From NCBI RefSeq assembly GCF_001540865.1, contig NC_033640.1, positions 5,654,681 to 5,718,680 on the forward strand: DNA of 64,000 nt. Direction: 5' to 3'. Made by a program: the position numbers and the translations under genes. Of this stretch, positions 23,569 to 36,622 are shown piece by piece. Source of the stretch: Ananas comosus (taxonomy: Eukaryota > Streptophyta > Magnoliopsida > Poales > Bromeliaceae). Position 1 is the first letter of the stretch; each line of letters opens with the position of its first letter. The notes beneath the pieces were generated by a model that was not told the DNA's origin, did not search any database, and saw nothing but the letters and a program-made list of their open reading frames with translations.

Positions 23569-26329
23569 TGTCACGCCCCAATCCTCGCCAATTTGGCCTG
23601 GTTCGGGTCACGTCAACAGACGCCGAACGGACAGAGCCTCCCCTGTCCACCCAAGGCTCTAACAACAAGTATAATAAAGCAATCAAACAATGAGATTTGC
23701 AATTATACAAGGCTTGCAGTAGGGCAAGCAACAACGGAAGTGAAAGCTCTAAGCTATAACATATTACATACATAGTACTTGATTGCTTTTGCACCAAATA
23801 AAAGTAAACCAATACTAATTCATTGTTTTCCATTCCTTCATCATCTCATTACAATTTTAGCCATTCACCAAATTACATAATTATTTTTCAACTTTACAAC
23901 TCTAAATCAACAAAACGAAAGTTGATACATGTATACCAAAAAGGGAAATGACTACAAAATGAATGATGTCCCGGTGGCCACTATTTATGGTGCTAAACCG
24001 TTGCCTCGGTCCTCCACCGCCCTGCTCGTGCTCGGACCTATAGGGTTAGTGGTAATTTGAGAACTAGAACGAAGTTCCCAATGGGTTCAGCAACCGACCT
24101 CGCCGACTTACCCACTAGGTCTATCCAAGCATAAGTATATCAAGGAGATGGAAACAGTAACCAGAACAACTAGTGCATTTAATACTATGCCTGCAGAAGA
24201 AGGTCAGTGGATATATGTAATCAACAATATTTAATATGCATGCATGCATGTTCTCTTCTTTACCTTGTCTTTCTTTACCTAATCTTACCGGTTAACTTTG
24301 TTAACCTCAATAGCTCACAATTCCATTTCCCGTCTACCGGGGGAGGCTTTAAGCACAACCACCCGAGGGATCGTCGACGGGGTACTTCCCCATTGGTGTG
24401 TACACTCCGGAGTACACCGCTTGTGGAGGAGCAACCTCCCTCAAGCCTAAGTTCGCGTGAGCATTGATCCAACCCTCAACTTGAGGATACTTTAGCCACT
24501 AGCCTCAATGTCATTGTCATGATAGGTTTCTACCTATTTGTTCATGTCATTTTCTAAGCCATCTTGTCACAATGCCACTCTTGGTTAAACTATGTTTAAC
24601 AATTATTTTCTCAAGGCCAAATCTTGTCTCTACTGTCAATGTCACCCTTGTTTACTATAATCAAGGTCCAAGTCTCATACTTATGCATCTCTAGGGTTCC
24701 AGCATACATGTCCATTATGGTTTTCGTTCTCTATGTTCATTCAAGATAGAAACATATAAGTAAACAACCAAAACTCTCATGTACAACTACCCTATCATGC
24801 CTGAACGATACCGTACATAATGCTCAAATAACAAAGGATATAGACATAGAAGGGAATCCAACAATTCCGGAATGCACCCCCCACCTTGTGAGGTAGTAGA
24901 AGATGAACGCGATAATCTTCCGAACCTTACGAATGACGATCTGCGTCCTACAACCCAAAATAGTGACCAAATTAGGCCCTTTGTACATGGACTATACTTA
25001 AACATTTTTGTTTCGACGAACGGAGTTGCCCAACACGTTCGTTTGACCCCCAATTAGGTTTCCATGAGGTCAATTTGCCTCGGAAAAATTCTAGGGCAAA
25101 AGCCCCAAATTTGAGCCCTAACAATGCCCTAATGTGATAGCTTCTAGATTGATCTCAACCCTAAGCAAATAATAGCTTAGAATAATCTAAGAAGCATTCT
25201 ACTACGGTTCTAGGCCCTTGAAACCATCCCTAGGGCATCTACTATGAGCCCTAGTGATCCACCATGAGAGCTCTACAAGAAAACCATGGATTTCATGGTT
25301 TCTTAGCTCTACAAGGTTTTCAAAGCTTGAAACAAACTCAAGATCCCAAAACTTAGGGTTAAAATCCAAACCCTAGAGTTCTACATGCTAGAACTTATCT
25401 TGGCCCAAGTTCTAGCAAGCTCCTTCTTGTTGGAGAGCTTCTAGATCCACCAAATCCTCCAAAACCACTTTCTCCTAGCTTCTTCTCCTTCTCTTCCAAG
25501 CCCTAGCCCAAGCTTTTAGAGAGAGAAAAAGGGAAATATGAGAGAGGGGAGTGGGAATGGCTGTGGAAAAGAGGGTGAGAGGGGATGGGTACATAACATG
25601 TTTCAATAATAGCAACAAGACCCCTCAACTCCCAATATTTGCATCAGCCCTTACTTGGCAAAACCCGCAGTGGGGGACCAATCTCCTCGACCAGGGACCA
25701 GTTCCCAAAAGGCTGATTTCTAGGACTTAGCCTATTTTCGAGTTTTCTGGTTGGCTACGCAATGAGGGACCGGTCTTTCCCTCAGGGACTAGTCTCACTG
25801 CCAAGGACCGGTTGCCTCAGGATTCCTGGCAGGCTACGTGTACGGGGACCGGTCTCTCCTTCAGGGACCGGTCTCCCGAGGACCGGTCTCACTGCCAGGG
25901 ACCGGTTGCCTCAGGATTCCTGGCAGGCTACGTGTACGGGGACCGGTCTCTCCTTCAGGGACCGGTCTCCCGAGGACCGGTCTCACCACCAGGGACCGGA
26001 TGCCTCAGGACTTCCTGGCAGGCTACGTGTACGGGGACCGGTCTCTCCTTCAGGGACCGGTCTCCCGAGGACCGGTCTCACTGCCAGGGACCGGTTTGCC
26101 TCAGGATTCCTGGCAGGCTACGTGTACGGGGACCGGTCTCTCCTTCAGGGACCGGTCCCCGAGAGCACAAAATCTGGGACTTAGCAAGATTTTGAAAATT
26201 CACTCTCTCGGGTCCCTTAACACCTTATATAGGCTCCAATACACTTAGAGCCTACACCAACCCGTTCCACTCCGCGTTCCGCTCATTTCGACGGAATTCG
26301 GCACGATTTACGAGGGACAATATTTTACA
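23569..26329 (-). repeat. 3' LTR of gypsy-A (2.76 kb)
   Basis: The plus strand runs TGTCACGCCCCAATCC to TATTTTACA. On the minus strand a TATATAAGG motif near 26225-26233 and a weaker TATA-like site near 25585-25595 flank the ACCGGT minisatellite. The polypurine tract AAGGGGTGGAGAA (minus strand, 26330-26342) adjoins it, as expected for plus-strand priming. Confidence 0.93.
25795..26165. repeat. minisatellite, four units of about 94 bp, in the gypsy-A 3' LTR
   Basis: The junction TACGGGGACCGGTCTCTCC recurs at 25841, 25935, 26030 and 26125. Each unit carries several GGACCGGTCTC/GGGACCGGT motifs and a GGCAGGCTACGTGTACGG block. The 5' LTR has one such unit (33685 onward). The repeat gives overlapping open frames in three phases, which are not genes. 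Confidence 0.92.
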
Positions 26330-26394
26330 TTCTCCACCCCTTAAATTTAGTTTAGTACGCGAAACTACTAAGTTTGAAATCTAGATTTCATACC

Positions 26395-29300
26395 TCAATC
26401 CACATTCTCGAAGAGGTGGGGATAACACTCCCTCATTTCGCTTTCAAGCTCCCACGTTTCTTCTCGGTCGCCGTGTTCGCACCAATACATCTTAACGTAC
26501 GGAATTTCTCGGTTCCGCAGTTTTCTTACATCACGACCGACGATCTCTGCCGTCAACTCCTCATACGTCATATCCTCTAGCAATTCCACTGGTATATACA
26601 TGAGAACGTACTCAGGATCATGAACATACTTGCGGAGTTGGGAAACATGGAATACATCATGTACCCCCGCAAGCTCTGGTGGTAATGCCAACTTGTAGAC
26701 CACCGTGCCAACTCGTTCCAAAATCTCAAAGGGTCCGATATAGCGGGGACTTAACTTCCCACGAACACTGAACCGTTTCACTCCTCGCATCGGAGATACC
26801 TTTAAGAATACACGGTCTCCAACTGCGAGCTCGATATCCCTGCGCCGCTTATCGGCATAACTCTTGTGCCTTGATTGCGCCATCGCTAATCTTTGTCGGG
26901 CAAGGCGAACTTTCTCCTCCGCCTCCCGAACCACATCCGGGCCAAGAACCATCTTCTCGCCCACATCGCTCCAGTGTATTGGCGAGCGACATTTCCTTCC
27001 GTATAGGGCCTCAAATGGCGCCATCGCAATACTTTCTTGGTAGCTATTATTGTACACGAATTCTGCCATCAGTAAATGATCGTGCTATCCGCCCTTGTAG
27101 TCAAGTACACACGCTCGAAGCATCTCCTCAAGTATCTGGATAGTCCTTTCCGATTGGCCATCACTCTAAGGATGAAATATCGTACTGAAGTCGAGTCGTG
27201 TGCCTAATGCGTCTTGCAAGCTTTTCCAAAAATGAGATATGAACCTAGGGTCTCAATCCGATACAATCGACACCGGAACCCCATGTAGTCTCACAACCTC
27301 GTCGAGATACACTTGTGCCAGCTTATCTCTCGACCAAGTAGTGTGGATCGGCAAAAAGTGTGCCGATTTCGTCAACCGGTCCACAACTATCCAAATCGCA
27401 TCATGTCCACCTTGTGATCTAGGCAAACCCGTCACAAAGTCCATCTCGATGTTTTTCCATTTCCAAACGGGTATCGGTAGATTTTGCAATTTTCCTGCCT
27501 GAAATTGCCGTTCCGCCTTGACTTGTTGGCACGTGAGACATTGTGCCACGAACTCTCCGATATCCTTTTTCATGCCCAGCCACCAATAATGTAACTTTAA
27601 ATCTCGATACATTTTAGTGCCGCCCGGGTGTACACTATAGGGTGATTGATGCACTTCTTGCATAATCGCCTTCCGAAGATCATCGTTCTTGGGCACACAC
27701 CAACGGTTGCGAAACCGTAGTGCGCCATCGGTCCCAATGCCAAACTCGTCGGCATTACCGCTCTCAACTTTGCCCCGCACCTTTTGGAGAAACTCATCAG
27801 CTGCTTGCAATTCCTTAATCTTCTCCAACAAGGTTGGTTGCACAACCAATGTGGCAAGCGTTGCCAGCACTCCCGGCGCCACCACTTCTAGACCAAACCG
27901 CTGCATCTCCTTTTGCAAAGCCAGTTGGGGTGTAACTGCCGTCGCCAAATTTTTCGCCGACTTTCTACTTAGAGCATCGACCACGACGTTTGCTTTTCCG
28001 GGGTGGTAGAGAATCGTGACATCATAATCTTTGAGCAACTCCAACCACTGCCGCTGTCGCAAATTTAGCTCCTTCTGGGTGAACAAGTACTTCAAACTTT
28101 TGTGATCCGTGTAGATTTGACAATGTTCCCCATACAAGTAATGCCTCCACAATTTTAGCGCGAAGACAACTGCTGCTAACTCGAGATCGTGAGTCGGGTA
28201 GTTCTTCTCATATGTCTTCAACTGGCGCGAAGCATAACCTATGACTCGGCCGTTTTGCATCAAAACACACCTGAGATAGATGTAAGAAGCATCACTGTAT
28301 ACTACATAACTCTTCTCCGGTGTCGGCAAGGCAAGCACCGGAGTCGATGTCAATCTATTCTTTAGCTCCTCAAAACTCCGCTCACACTCGGGGCTCCAAA
28401 CATACTTCACCCCTTTGTGCGTAAGACGCGTTAGTGGAGTGGTTATCTTGACAAACCCCTCTACGAACCGCCGATAATAGCCTGCAAGTCCTAAGAAGCT
28501 TCGAATTTCTGATATACTTGTCGGGCGAGGCCAGTCTTTGATCGCCTCAACTTTCTTTGCGTCCACCTTTATGCCATCGCCAGATATAACGTGACCCAAG
28601 AAAGTAACCTCCGAAAGCCAAAACTCACACTTCTTCAGTTTTGCATATAGCTTTTCCTTCCGGAGTATCTCCAACACAAGCCTTAGCTGTTCTTCGTGTT
28701 CTTCTTCGGTCCGAGAATATACCAATATGTCGTCAATGAATTCCACAACGCACCGGTCCAGTAGCGGACGGAAGACTCGATTCATTAGGTCCATGAAAGC
28801 CGCTGGGGCATTAGTAAGCCCGAATGGCATGACCGTAAACTCATAATGGCCATACCGCGTACGGTACGCCGTTTTGTGCACATCTTTGGGCCGTATCTTC
28901 AACTGATGATACCCCGACTGCAGATCAATTTTAGAATATACCCTTGACCCTTGCAACTGATCGAATAAATCGTCAATTCTCAGCAACGGGTACTTGTTCT
29001 TGATCGTCACCTTATTCAACTCGCGATAGTCAATGCAGAGTCAAAGTGTGCCGTCCTTCTTCTTTACAAACAGCACCGAAGCTCCCCACGGAGACACGCT
29101 CGGCCGCACAAAGCCTTTGTCGAGCAAGTCTTGCAACTGGGCTTTCAACTCTTTTAGCTCCACCGGTGCCATTCTATACGGAGCCTTCGAAATTGGTGCC
29201 GCCCCGGGAGTCAAGTCAATGACAAACTCAACTTCCCGATCCGGTGGCAATCCCGGTAACTCTGCCGGAAATACATCCGGATATTCGCACACAACCCGAA

Positions 29301-29922
29301 TATTCTCCAAATCCGGGTACTCCTTTCGGGAATATACGATGGTCGTCAAATAGGCCTTACAACCACCCTTGATCATTTTCTTTGCCCTCACCGATGATAT
29401 GGTTGCCGCGAAGCGCGCACCATTACACGTCTTATAAACTATCTCCTCTTAGTTAGGCTCACGAAAGGTGATCACCTTCCTTTCGCAATCGATGACCACG
29501 TAATACTTGGAAAGCCAATTGGTACCCAAGATCACGTCAAAACCCCACAATTGTTTTAACATTAATAGGTCGATCGGCATGATCCAATCGCCTATCTGTA
29601 CCAGACAGTCCAAACACTTGTCATGCACATGAAACGTAAGTCCAGGTGCTGTCACCGTCCAATACTCCTCATTATGCGTGAACTCTATATCATGAGCTAG
29701 TGCAAATGATGCTGTTATGAATGATTGCGATGCACTAGTATCGAGTATGGCTCTAGCTCTAGTGCCTCTGATAAGAACAATACCTACCACGACGTCGTAG
29801 GGAACGGTAATCGGCTGCTCCTCCACCTGAGTGGTAAAAATCTGCCTACTAGGTGGTCGAGAGGCCTCCAGATGACGAGGCGTTGATGATTGTCCAGCAG
29901 ATACAGCAGGTGGCAGTCCCAC
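26395..29922 (-). pseudogene. gypsy-A Pol: protease, RT, RNase H, integrase, chromodomain
   Basis: Near-complete polyprotein in one frame. Protease active site is LDTSAS near 29742, where the family has DTGAS, so the catalytic Gly is changed. RT has [11 protein letters not shown] and [12 protein letters not shown] (catalytic Asp pair near 28735), [13 protein letters not shown]; RNase H has VYSDAS and [11 protein letters not shown]. Integrase has an HHCC finger ([11 protein letters not shown] to CLTCQQ), [13 protein letters not shown] with the first Asp, and the SD-DPRF and SDGQSERT blocks. The C-terminus (EIVGRDVRKLRNREIPYVKM then EHGDREETWELESEM) is chromodomain-like and would direct integration to heterochromatin marks. 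In-frame stops: 29449, 29041, 27253, 27165, 27085, each at a normally conserved Gln, Arg or Trp. Confidence 0.95.
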
Positions 29923-29929
29923 TAACTGT

Positions 29930-31132
29930 CGCGGAGTATATTGGACCGAAGCTTATGACGGAGCAGGAGATGCACCGCCCGAGCACTCCCAACTCATGTG
30001 CCCCGCCAGGCCACATCGATAACATCTCCCCTCGTGTAGGAACACTCCTTGGCCTATGATTTCCGCCACAAATCACGCATGGGTAGGTGGATTGGCTCTA
30101 CGTCTGACTCCCACCACGCCAATGTGATCGTTGGGGTCGCGGGGGTCGCTTAGAACCCGACTGACCCGCCAACCCACCCGCAGGTCGTTTCTTTGACTTG
30201 TCCCTTTCCTTTTCCCGCTCGAAGGCCTCGCGCTCATCCCGCGCAATGGCGTTGCCGCCCTCAACCCAAAGCGCACGGTCGAGTACTTCCTCGTAAGTCT
30301 TCAACCGGAGCGCATGAACGACCTTGAAGATCTACGGTCACAACCCGCGCTCGAACGTCTCCACCCGGTCCCGATCAACGTGAACCAAGCTCGGCACGCA
30401 ATTTGTAAGGTGTGTGAACTCTCGCTCGTACTCCCGCACCGACCGGCTTCCTTGCCTTAGCTTGCGGAAGTCCTCCTTGATCTTCCGCCGGTCGCTATCG
30501 GGGAAGTACTCCATCAATAGGATCTCCCGGAACGCCTCCCAAGCAACGAAAGCGGAATCCAATGAGTGATTCTTCTTTGCTTGAGTCCACCACAGCCGCG
30601 CCTTCCCATCAAGACAGTGAGCTGCTAGGTGAACCCGGTCGTTCTCGAGGGTGTAAATGTCCTCAAACAACGCCTCCATTGCGGCTAGCCATGTCTCCAC
30701 CAACCACGGGTCCTTGACATCACCGTCGAAGGTCGGAGGGTTCAACATTTTGAAGGCCGTCAAGGCCGCCAACGATCGCTCCTTCTCTGCCTCAAGTACA
30801 TCGAAAGTAGGAGCCGATGAACCCGACGCCGCCGGAGGAACAACCGTCACCGATGCCGCCGCTACCACCGGCGTAGGTGCCACAGGAGCAGCAGGTGCGG
30901 GCGAATCTCTAGGTATAGATGCCGCCGCCGCCGCCTGTTGGGCCATCATCGCGTGGAGCTGTCCAATCTGCTCCCCTTGCTGTCGCATAGCCCCGGCCAA
31001 AGCCGCTACCTGGGCTCGCAACTCACGTACTTCGTTCGACCCCGACTGCCTAGGCTCCTCCCGAGGCTCCGCCGATGTGGACCTTGTAACTCGTCGTGGT
31101 GGTGCCATCACGTCCTGAAACGTAATGCGCAC
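29930..31132 (-). pseudogene. gypsy-A Gag (stops and frameshifts)
   Basis: Gag of the same type as gypsy-1. The frame opens near 31132, with MAPPRRVTRSTSAE as the likely start. It contains the FDGDVKDPWLVETWLAAMEA, LWWTQAKKNHS and EYEREFTHL blocks. Two stops near 30330-30340 interrupt it; the frame then resumes (KTYEEVLDRALWVEGGNAIA) until about 30098. The nucleocapsid part around 29990-30076 is shifted: CGGNHRP is readable, but the zinc-knuckle cysteines fall in another frame. One or two indels between 30098 and 29930 take Gag out of the pol frame. Confidence 0.9.
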
Positions 31133-31435
31133 ACATTAGTAACTGATACACATGACTCTTACACGTTCCAAACAACTACCCAATCAAGCGAAAGCAACAA
31201 GCATAATCATCTCCACTCTCAGTGTGATGTGGTTGGCCGCCCCACAAGGTCCCTTAAGTAGATAACAAATAAGCCCTCAAGTCCATCTCCAATTCCTTCT
31301 AGAGAAGTACTATCAATAACCCAATCATTCGCTTTCGCATACGCCAAGTCCACGTTAAACGTTTTCTAAGCTCCTAAGGTCTCCAATTCCTAGGGTTCCT
31401 AGGTCACTCCTAGACTTCTGTTTTCTTCCATTTAC

Positions 31436-31447
31436 ACTCTGATACCA
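31436..31447 (-). other. primer-binding site of gypsy-A
   Basis: Minus strand reads TGGTATCAGAGT, matching the initiator-tRNA-Met site except at the last base, seven bases from the LTR at 31455. Confidence 0.85.
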
Positions 31448-31454
31448 TTATATC

Positions 31455-33890
31455 TGTCACGCCCCAATCCCCACCAATTTGGTCGGGTTCGGGTCACGTC
31501 AACAGACGCCAAGCGGACAGAGCCTCAGCTGTCCATCCAAGGCTCTAACAACAAGTATAATAAAGTAATTAAACAATGAGATTTGCAATTATACAAGGCT
31601 TGCATGAGGGCAAGCAACAACGGAAGCGAAAGCTCTAAGCTATAACATATTACATACATATTACTTGATTGCTTTTGCACCAAATAAAAGTAAACCAATA
31701 CTAATTCATTGTTTTCCATTCCTTCAGCATTTCATTACAATTTTAGCCATTCACCAAATTACATAATTATTTTTCAACTTTACAACTCTAAATCAACAAA
31801 ACGAAAGTTGATACATGTATACCAAAAAGGGAAATGACTACAAAATGAATGATGTCCCGGTGGCCACTATCTATGGCGCTAAACCCTTGCCTCGGTCCTT
31901 CGCCGCCCTGCTCGGGCTCGGACCTGTAGGGTTAGTGGTAATTTGAGAACTAGAACGAAGTTCCCAGTGGGTTCGGCAACCGACCTCGCCGACTTACTCA
32001 CTAGGTCTATCCAGTCATAAGTATATCAAGGAGATGGAAACAGTAACCATAACAACTAGTGCATCTAATACTATGCCTGCAGAAGAAGGTCAGTGGATAT
32101 ATGTAATCAACAATATTTAATATGCATGCATGCATGTTCTCTTCTTTACTTTGTCTTTCTTTACCAAATCTTACCGGTTAACTTTGTTAACCCCAATAGC
32201 TCACAATTCCATTTCCCGTCTACCGGGGGAGGCTTTAAGCACAACCACCTTGTGGAGGAGCGACCTCCCTCAAGCCTAAGTTTGCGTGAGCATCTATCCA
32301 ACCCACAACTTGAGGATACTTTAGCCACTAGCCTCAATGTCATTGTCATGATAGGTTTCTACCTATTTGTTCATGTCATTTTCGAAGCCATCTTGTCACA
32401 ATGCCACTCTTGGTTAAACTATGTTTAACAATTATTTTCTCAAGGCCAAATCTTGTCTCTATTGTCAATGTCACCCTTGTTTACTATAATCAAGGTCCAA
32501 GTCTCATACTTATGCATCTCTAGGGTTCCAGCATATATGTCCATTATGGTTTTCGTTCTCTATGTTCATTCAAGATAGAAACATATAAGTAAACAACCAA
32601 AACTCTCATGTACAACTACCCTATCATGCATGAACGATACCGTACATAATGCTCAAATAACAAGGGACATAGACATAGAAGGGAATCCAACGATTCCGGA
32701 ATGCACCCCCCACCTTGTGAGGTAGTAGAAGATGAACGCGATAATCTCCCGAACCTTACGAACGACGATCCGCGTCCTACAACCCAAAATAGTGCCCAAA
32801 TTAGGCCCTTTGTACATGGACTATACTTAAACATTTTCGTTTCGACGAACGGAGTTGCCCAACACGTTCGTTTGACCCCCAATTAGGTTTCCATGAGGTC
32901 AATTTGCCTCGGAAAAATTCTAGGGCAAAAGCCCCAAATTTGAGCCCTAACAATGCCCTAATGTGATAGCTTCTAGATTGATCTCAACCCTAAGCAAATA
33001 ATAGCTTAGAATCATCTAAGAAGCATTCTACTAAGGTTTCTAGGCCCTTGAAACCATCCCTAGGGCATCTACTATGAGCCCTAGTGATCCACCATGAGAG
33101 CTCTACAAGAAAACCATGGATTTCATGGTTTCTTAGCTCTACAAGGTTTCCAAAGCTTGAAACAAACTCAAGATCCCAAAACTTAGAGTTAAAATTCAAA
33201 CCCTAGAGTTCTACATGCTAGAACTTACTTTGGCCCAAGTTCTAGCAAGCTCCTTCTTGTTGGAGAGCTTCTAGATCCACCAAATCCTCCAAAACCACCT
33301 TCTCCTAGCTTCTTCTCCTTCTTTTCCAAGCCCTAGCCCAAGCTTTTAGAGAGAAAAAGAGGGAAATATGAGAGAGGGGAGTGGGAATGGCTGTGGAAAA
33401 GAGGGTGAGAGGGGATAGGTACATAACATGTTGCAATAAGAGCAACAACACCCCTCAACTCCCAATATTTGCATCAGCCCTTACTTGGCAAAACCCGCAG
33501 TAGGGGACCGGTCCCCCTGACCAGGGATCGGTTCCTAAAAGGCTAATTTCCAGGACTTAGCCAATTTTCGGGCTTTCTAGCTGGCTGCGCAACGAGGGAC
33601 CTGTCTCTCCCTCAGGGACCGATTCCTCAGGGACAGGTCTCACTGCCAGGGACCGGTTGCCTCAGGATTCCTGGCAGGCTACGCGTACGGGGACCGGTCT
33701 CTCCTTCAGGGACCGGTCCCCGAGAGCACAAAATCTCGGACTTAGCCAGATTTTGAAATTTCACTCTCTCTGGTCCCTTAACACCTTATATAGGCTCCAA
33801 TACACTTAGAGCCTATACCAACCCGTTCCACTCTGCGTTCCGCTCATTTCGATGGAATTCGGCACGATTTACGAGGGACGATATGTTACA
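31455..33890 (-). repeat. 5' LTR of gypsy-A (2.44 kb)
   Basis: The plus strand runs TGTCACGCCCCAATCC to ATGTTACA. It matches the 3' LTR except for scattered substitutions, a deletion of about 57 bp at 32247, and a single copy of the 94-bp unit (33600-33722). This LTR would drive transcription leftward. Confidence 0.93.
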
Positions 33891-35952
33891 TAGGCCCTCC
33901 AACAAAATAGGATAAGAACTAATAATAGTTCCCAGTGGGTTCGGCCGCCGACTCTGTCGATCTTCCCACTAGGTCTAAGCAGGCATAAGTAGAAGTATAA
34001 TGGAATAATAAGATCTACTAATATAGCCATGAAATCTACTATCATACTACTATGCCTCAATCAATATGATGCAAATGAAGTAACTATATAGCGATGAAAC
34101 CAACTATCATGCTGCTATGTTTCAATAACATCATAGTTAAAGATATCACTATGTCTCACATTATAGTATGAATGCAAATCTACTATGCTATTCATATGCT
34201 TTTGTCACCCAATCAACTTGGCTAACCCGAAGGTTACGCCCCGACTCACATCTCAAATCTCATAGGTGAGGAGACCCTCCCGCTCGCACACCGAGACCGC
34301 CTGCTGGGTAAGTACGTTAACCCATCGTGTGATAACTCCAGAGCTCACTGCTTGGGAGTGAGAACAAACTATGTGAGTATGATCCAATCCTCACAACTTG
34401 AGGATACCCTACCAACTAGGGATAACAACAACTCGGGAATCCATCCATCCCAATGTTTATGTTCAAGTGCCACCGCTACACTAGATTTACATGCAACATG
34501 TTTACAACTTAGGGAAAATCATCTATCCCTATGTTTGTCATGTCATAAGTGTCTCTACCATACTAATTTACATGCCACTCGTTCTATGCAATCACATACA
34601 GTTTGACATGCCACTCGTCTATGTCATCACATATATCAAGTTCACCACTTGTTCTCGGCACTATAGGATTCCATGTCAAGACCCAATCCTCGTGCATCCA
34701 CTAGATTATGTGTCCAACTCACAATACTCTATCTATCATGGAAGCATGCAAGGAATGGAAATGCAACAATCAAACATCCTATAATGCATAATATCAACAT
34801 GGGAAATGTATGATCAACACTATAACATAGATATAGAATGAAGCTCGATTGCTTCGGATAGCACCCCCCACCTCTAAATATTGCCGAGGTGCAAGAATCC
34901 TAAGTTTGCGATTTTTAGACGTCGCTTTGGCTTTATCGGACGCAAACGAAGCAAAAACGGTCATTTCCTTCAAGAACTCGCCTAACGCTCGTAGGAACTC
35001 CTGTTTGAGTTGCCCACCGTGTCGATTTTACCTTCAATTAGGTTTCCATAAGGTCAATTTAACTAGAAACCTCATATCTATGAAAACTCTAATTTCAATC
35101 CTAGGGTTTCCATAGCATGAACAACATGGCTTTGCATGAGATTCCAACGTCTCTCTTAGGTTTCCTTTCATGTAAGAAGATCAAAACCAAGTGTTCTAGG
35201 GTATAAAACCAAACCCTAACAAAGATTTACCTTAGCCCACTAGCTTTCCAAGCTCCACCTTGTAGGAGAGCTCTTGTTCCTCCAAAGCCTCTATATCTCC
35301 TTCAAATCTCCTCCAATCTCTACTAATCCACACTTGGGGAAGAGCTCCTAGAGAGAGAGAGGGAGAAAAATGGAGTTGAGGGGGTGTTCTCTGCTGTGAA
35401 CAAGAAAGGAGAAGGTGTGGGGTTTATATAAAGCGCCATAATTGCATTTAAGCCCTCCAACATTTCTTATTTGCAGCAGTTCAGAGTCTGTTGTTCGCAG
35501 CACTGGTATCGGTACTCGGGCTCGAGTACCGGTACCCCCGGGTTAACAACCAAACCCGAGAGCAGACCATTATGCGTAGACCGCCGAGTACCAGTACATG
35601 GGCCGGAGTACCGGTACGCGGGTGCCTTAGTACCGGCACGCCGTCTCCAGTACCGGTACTCAGCCTCGCAGTGACCAAAATCGAGAGCAAGCCTCTCGGT
35701 TTGCTTGCCTGGTACCGGTACCACTCCTTCAGTACCGGTACGCAGTGCCCAGACTGCAGTTTTGGCAGTGCTTAGCTCTATTTCACGCCAAGCAATGCTA
35801 CAACTCATTAATCCCATTTGGAACTCAACTTTAACCCTTCCAACATTGTTGGAGTAGCGTATGGACTATGTCCAACCATTCATCTCGCCACGCTTTGGTC
35901 GTTTTGACCAAAAGTGGTTTAACACGACGAGGATCCATTACCTTACAATATA

Positions 35953-36622
35953 TTATCTATCAATTGCTATCTCGCACCATGTTCTGTTCCTCACTACCCA
36001 AATACCTGTTAAATAGGAGAAGGTGAGAAACATGGAAGATGCTTTCCAATGGGTACAATGCACTGCCGAGCACAAGTTGCACCTACTAGTCAATAGATGG
36101 GTATATGACATATAATAATGGAAACAGTAAGTATAGATTAGGTAATCATGATAACTAAAGAGCCGGAATGAAAGTTATGCTATTGTAGAAATAACCGAGT
36201 ATCAATATATATCATAGTATGGTATTGATCTATCATTGTAATTATGACCAAATACTATCTAGATCATCATGTCAACTAAATATGCATCAACCGATCTGAT
36301 GTAAGCAATACCCAACCAACACCCACTATCATAAATATGAGAGGCCCACTACGTGAACGTGGGCAAGTGGGCAGTAGCTGGCATAAACCATGTCGCAACA
36401 TATTTAGCCTCACGAGTCAAACCCAGCCACTTTTTTGAAAAAGAGCATCACTGGCTCACAAGGTGGTTCAGGCCTCCATGCCAATATTGGCGAAATTCCT
36501 AGCTAGCAGCAACAGCAGTCATATGCAGTATTTTCTATCTATATTGTCCAATGACGATGATCAATCGAGTGACTCTCAACAGGTGTCCCTTAGTCCAAAT
36601 GTATAGGACCATAGGTCATATA
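35953..36622. repeat. remnant related to giant solo LTR-1
   Basis: Weak but ordered similarity to 7290-7950: an ACCTG...AGGTGAGAAACAT block, GGGTACAATGCA versus GGGTACCACAAG, and a CTCACGAGTCAAAC...TTTTTTGAAAAAGA block. No ends or TSD are recognisable. No coding potential seen. Confidence 0.5.

Larger units (their letters stand above)
23569..33890 (-). mobile_element. full-length Ty3/gypsy chromovirus gypsy-A (TSD TAGGC)
   Basis: Complete 10.3-kb minus-strand element: 3' LTR 23569-26329, polypurine tract, pol, gag, PBS, 5' LTR 31455-33890. TAGGC at 23564-23568 and 33891-33895 is the target duplication. Domain order protease-RT-RNase H-integrase with a C-terminal chromodomain-like region marks a Tekay/Del-type chromovirus. 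The LTRs are similar but clearly diverged, and the 3' LTR is 325 bp longer, mostly from expansion of a roughly 94-bp unit; the 5' LTR also lacks about 57 bp near 32247. Stops and frameshifts make it non-autonomous. Confidence 0.96.
23147..35947 (-). mobile_element. solo LTR G2, split by gypsy-A (TSD ATATA)
   Basis: The plus strand starts TGCCACGCCCCGCAATCG at 23147 and ends CATTACCTTACA at 35947; ATATA occurs on both sides (23142-23146, 35948-35952). Removing gypsy-A (23569-33890) and one TAGGC leaves a 2.47-kb LTR homologous to G1, which shares the GCCCAGGTAAACATAA-type block near its 3' end and the ACCGGT array. In element (minus) sense the array at 35500-35745 lies upstream of a TATA box near 35420-35430. 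No internal region or second LTR, so it was already a solo LTR, or became one, apart from the gypsy-A insertion. Confidence 0.9.

Noticed and set aside
25795..26165. Regular repeats as a CRISPR array
   Set aside because: No spacers of even length, plant context, and the units are an LTR minisatellite.
25762..26248. Three overlapping 127-140-codon frames
   Set aside because: Products of a 94-bp minisatellite lacking stops in three phases.
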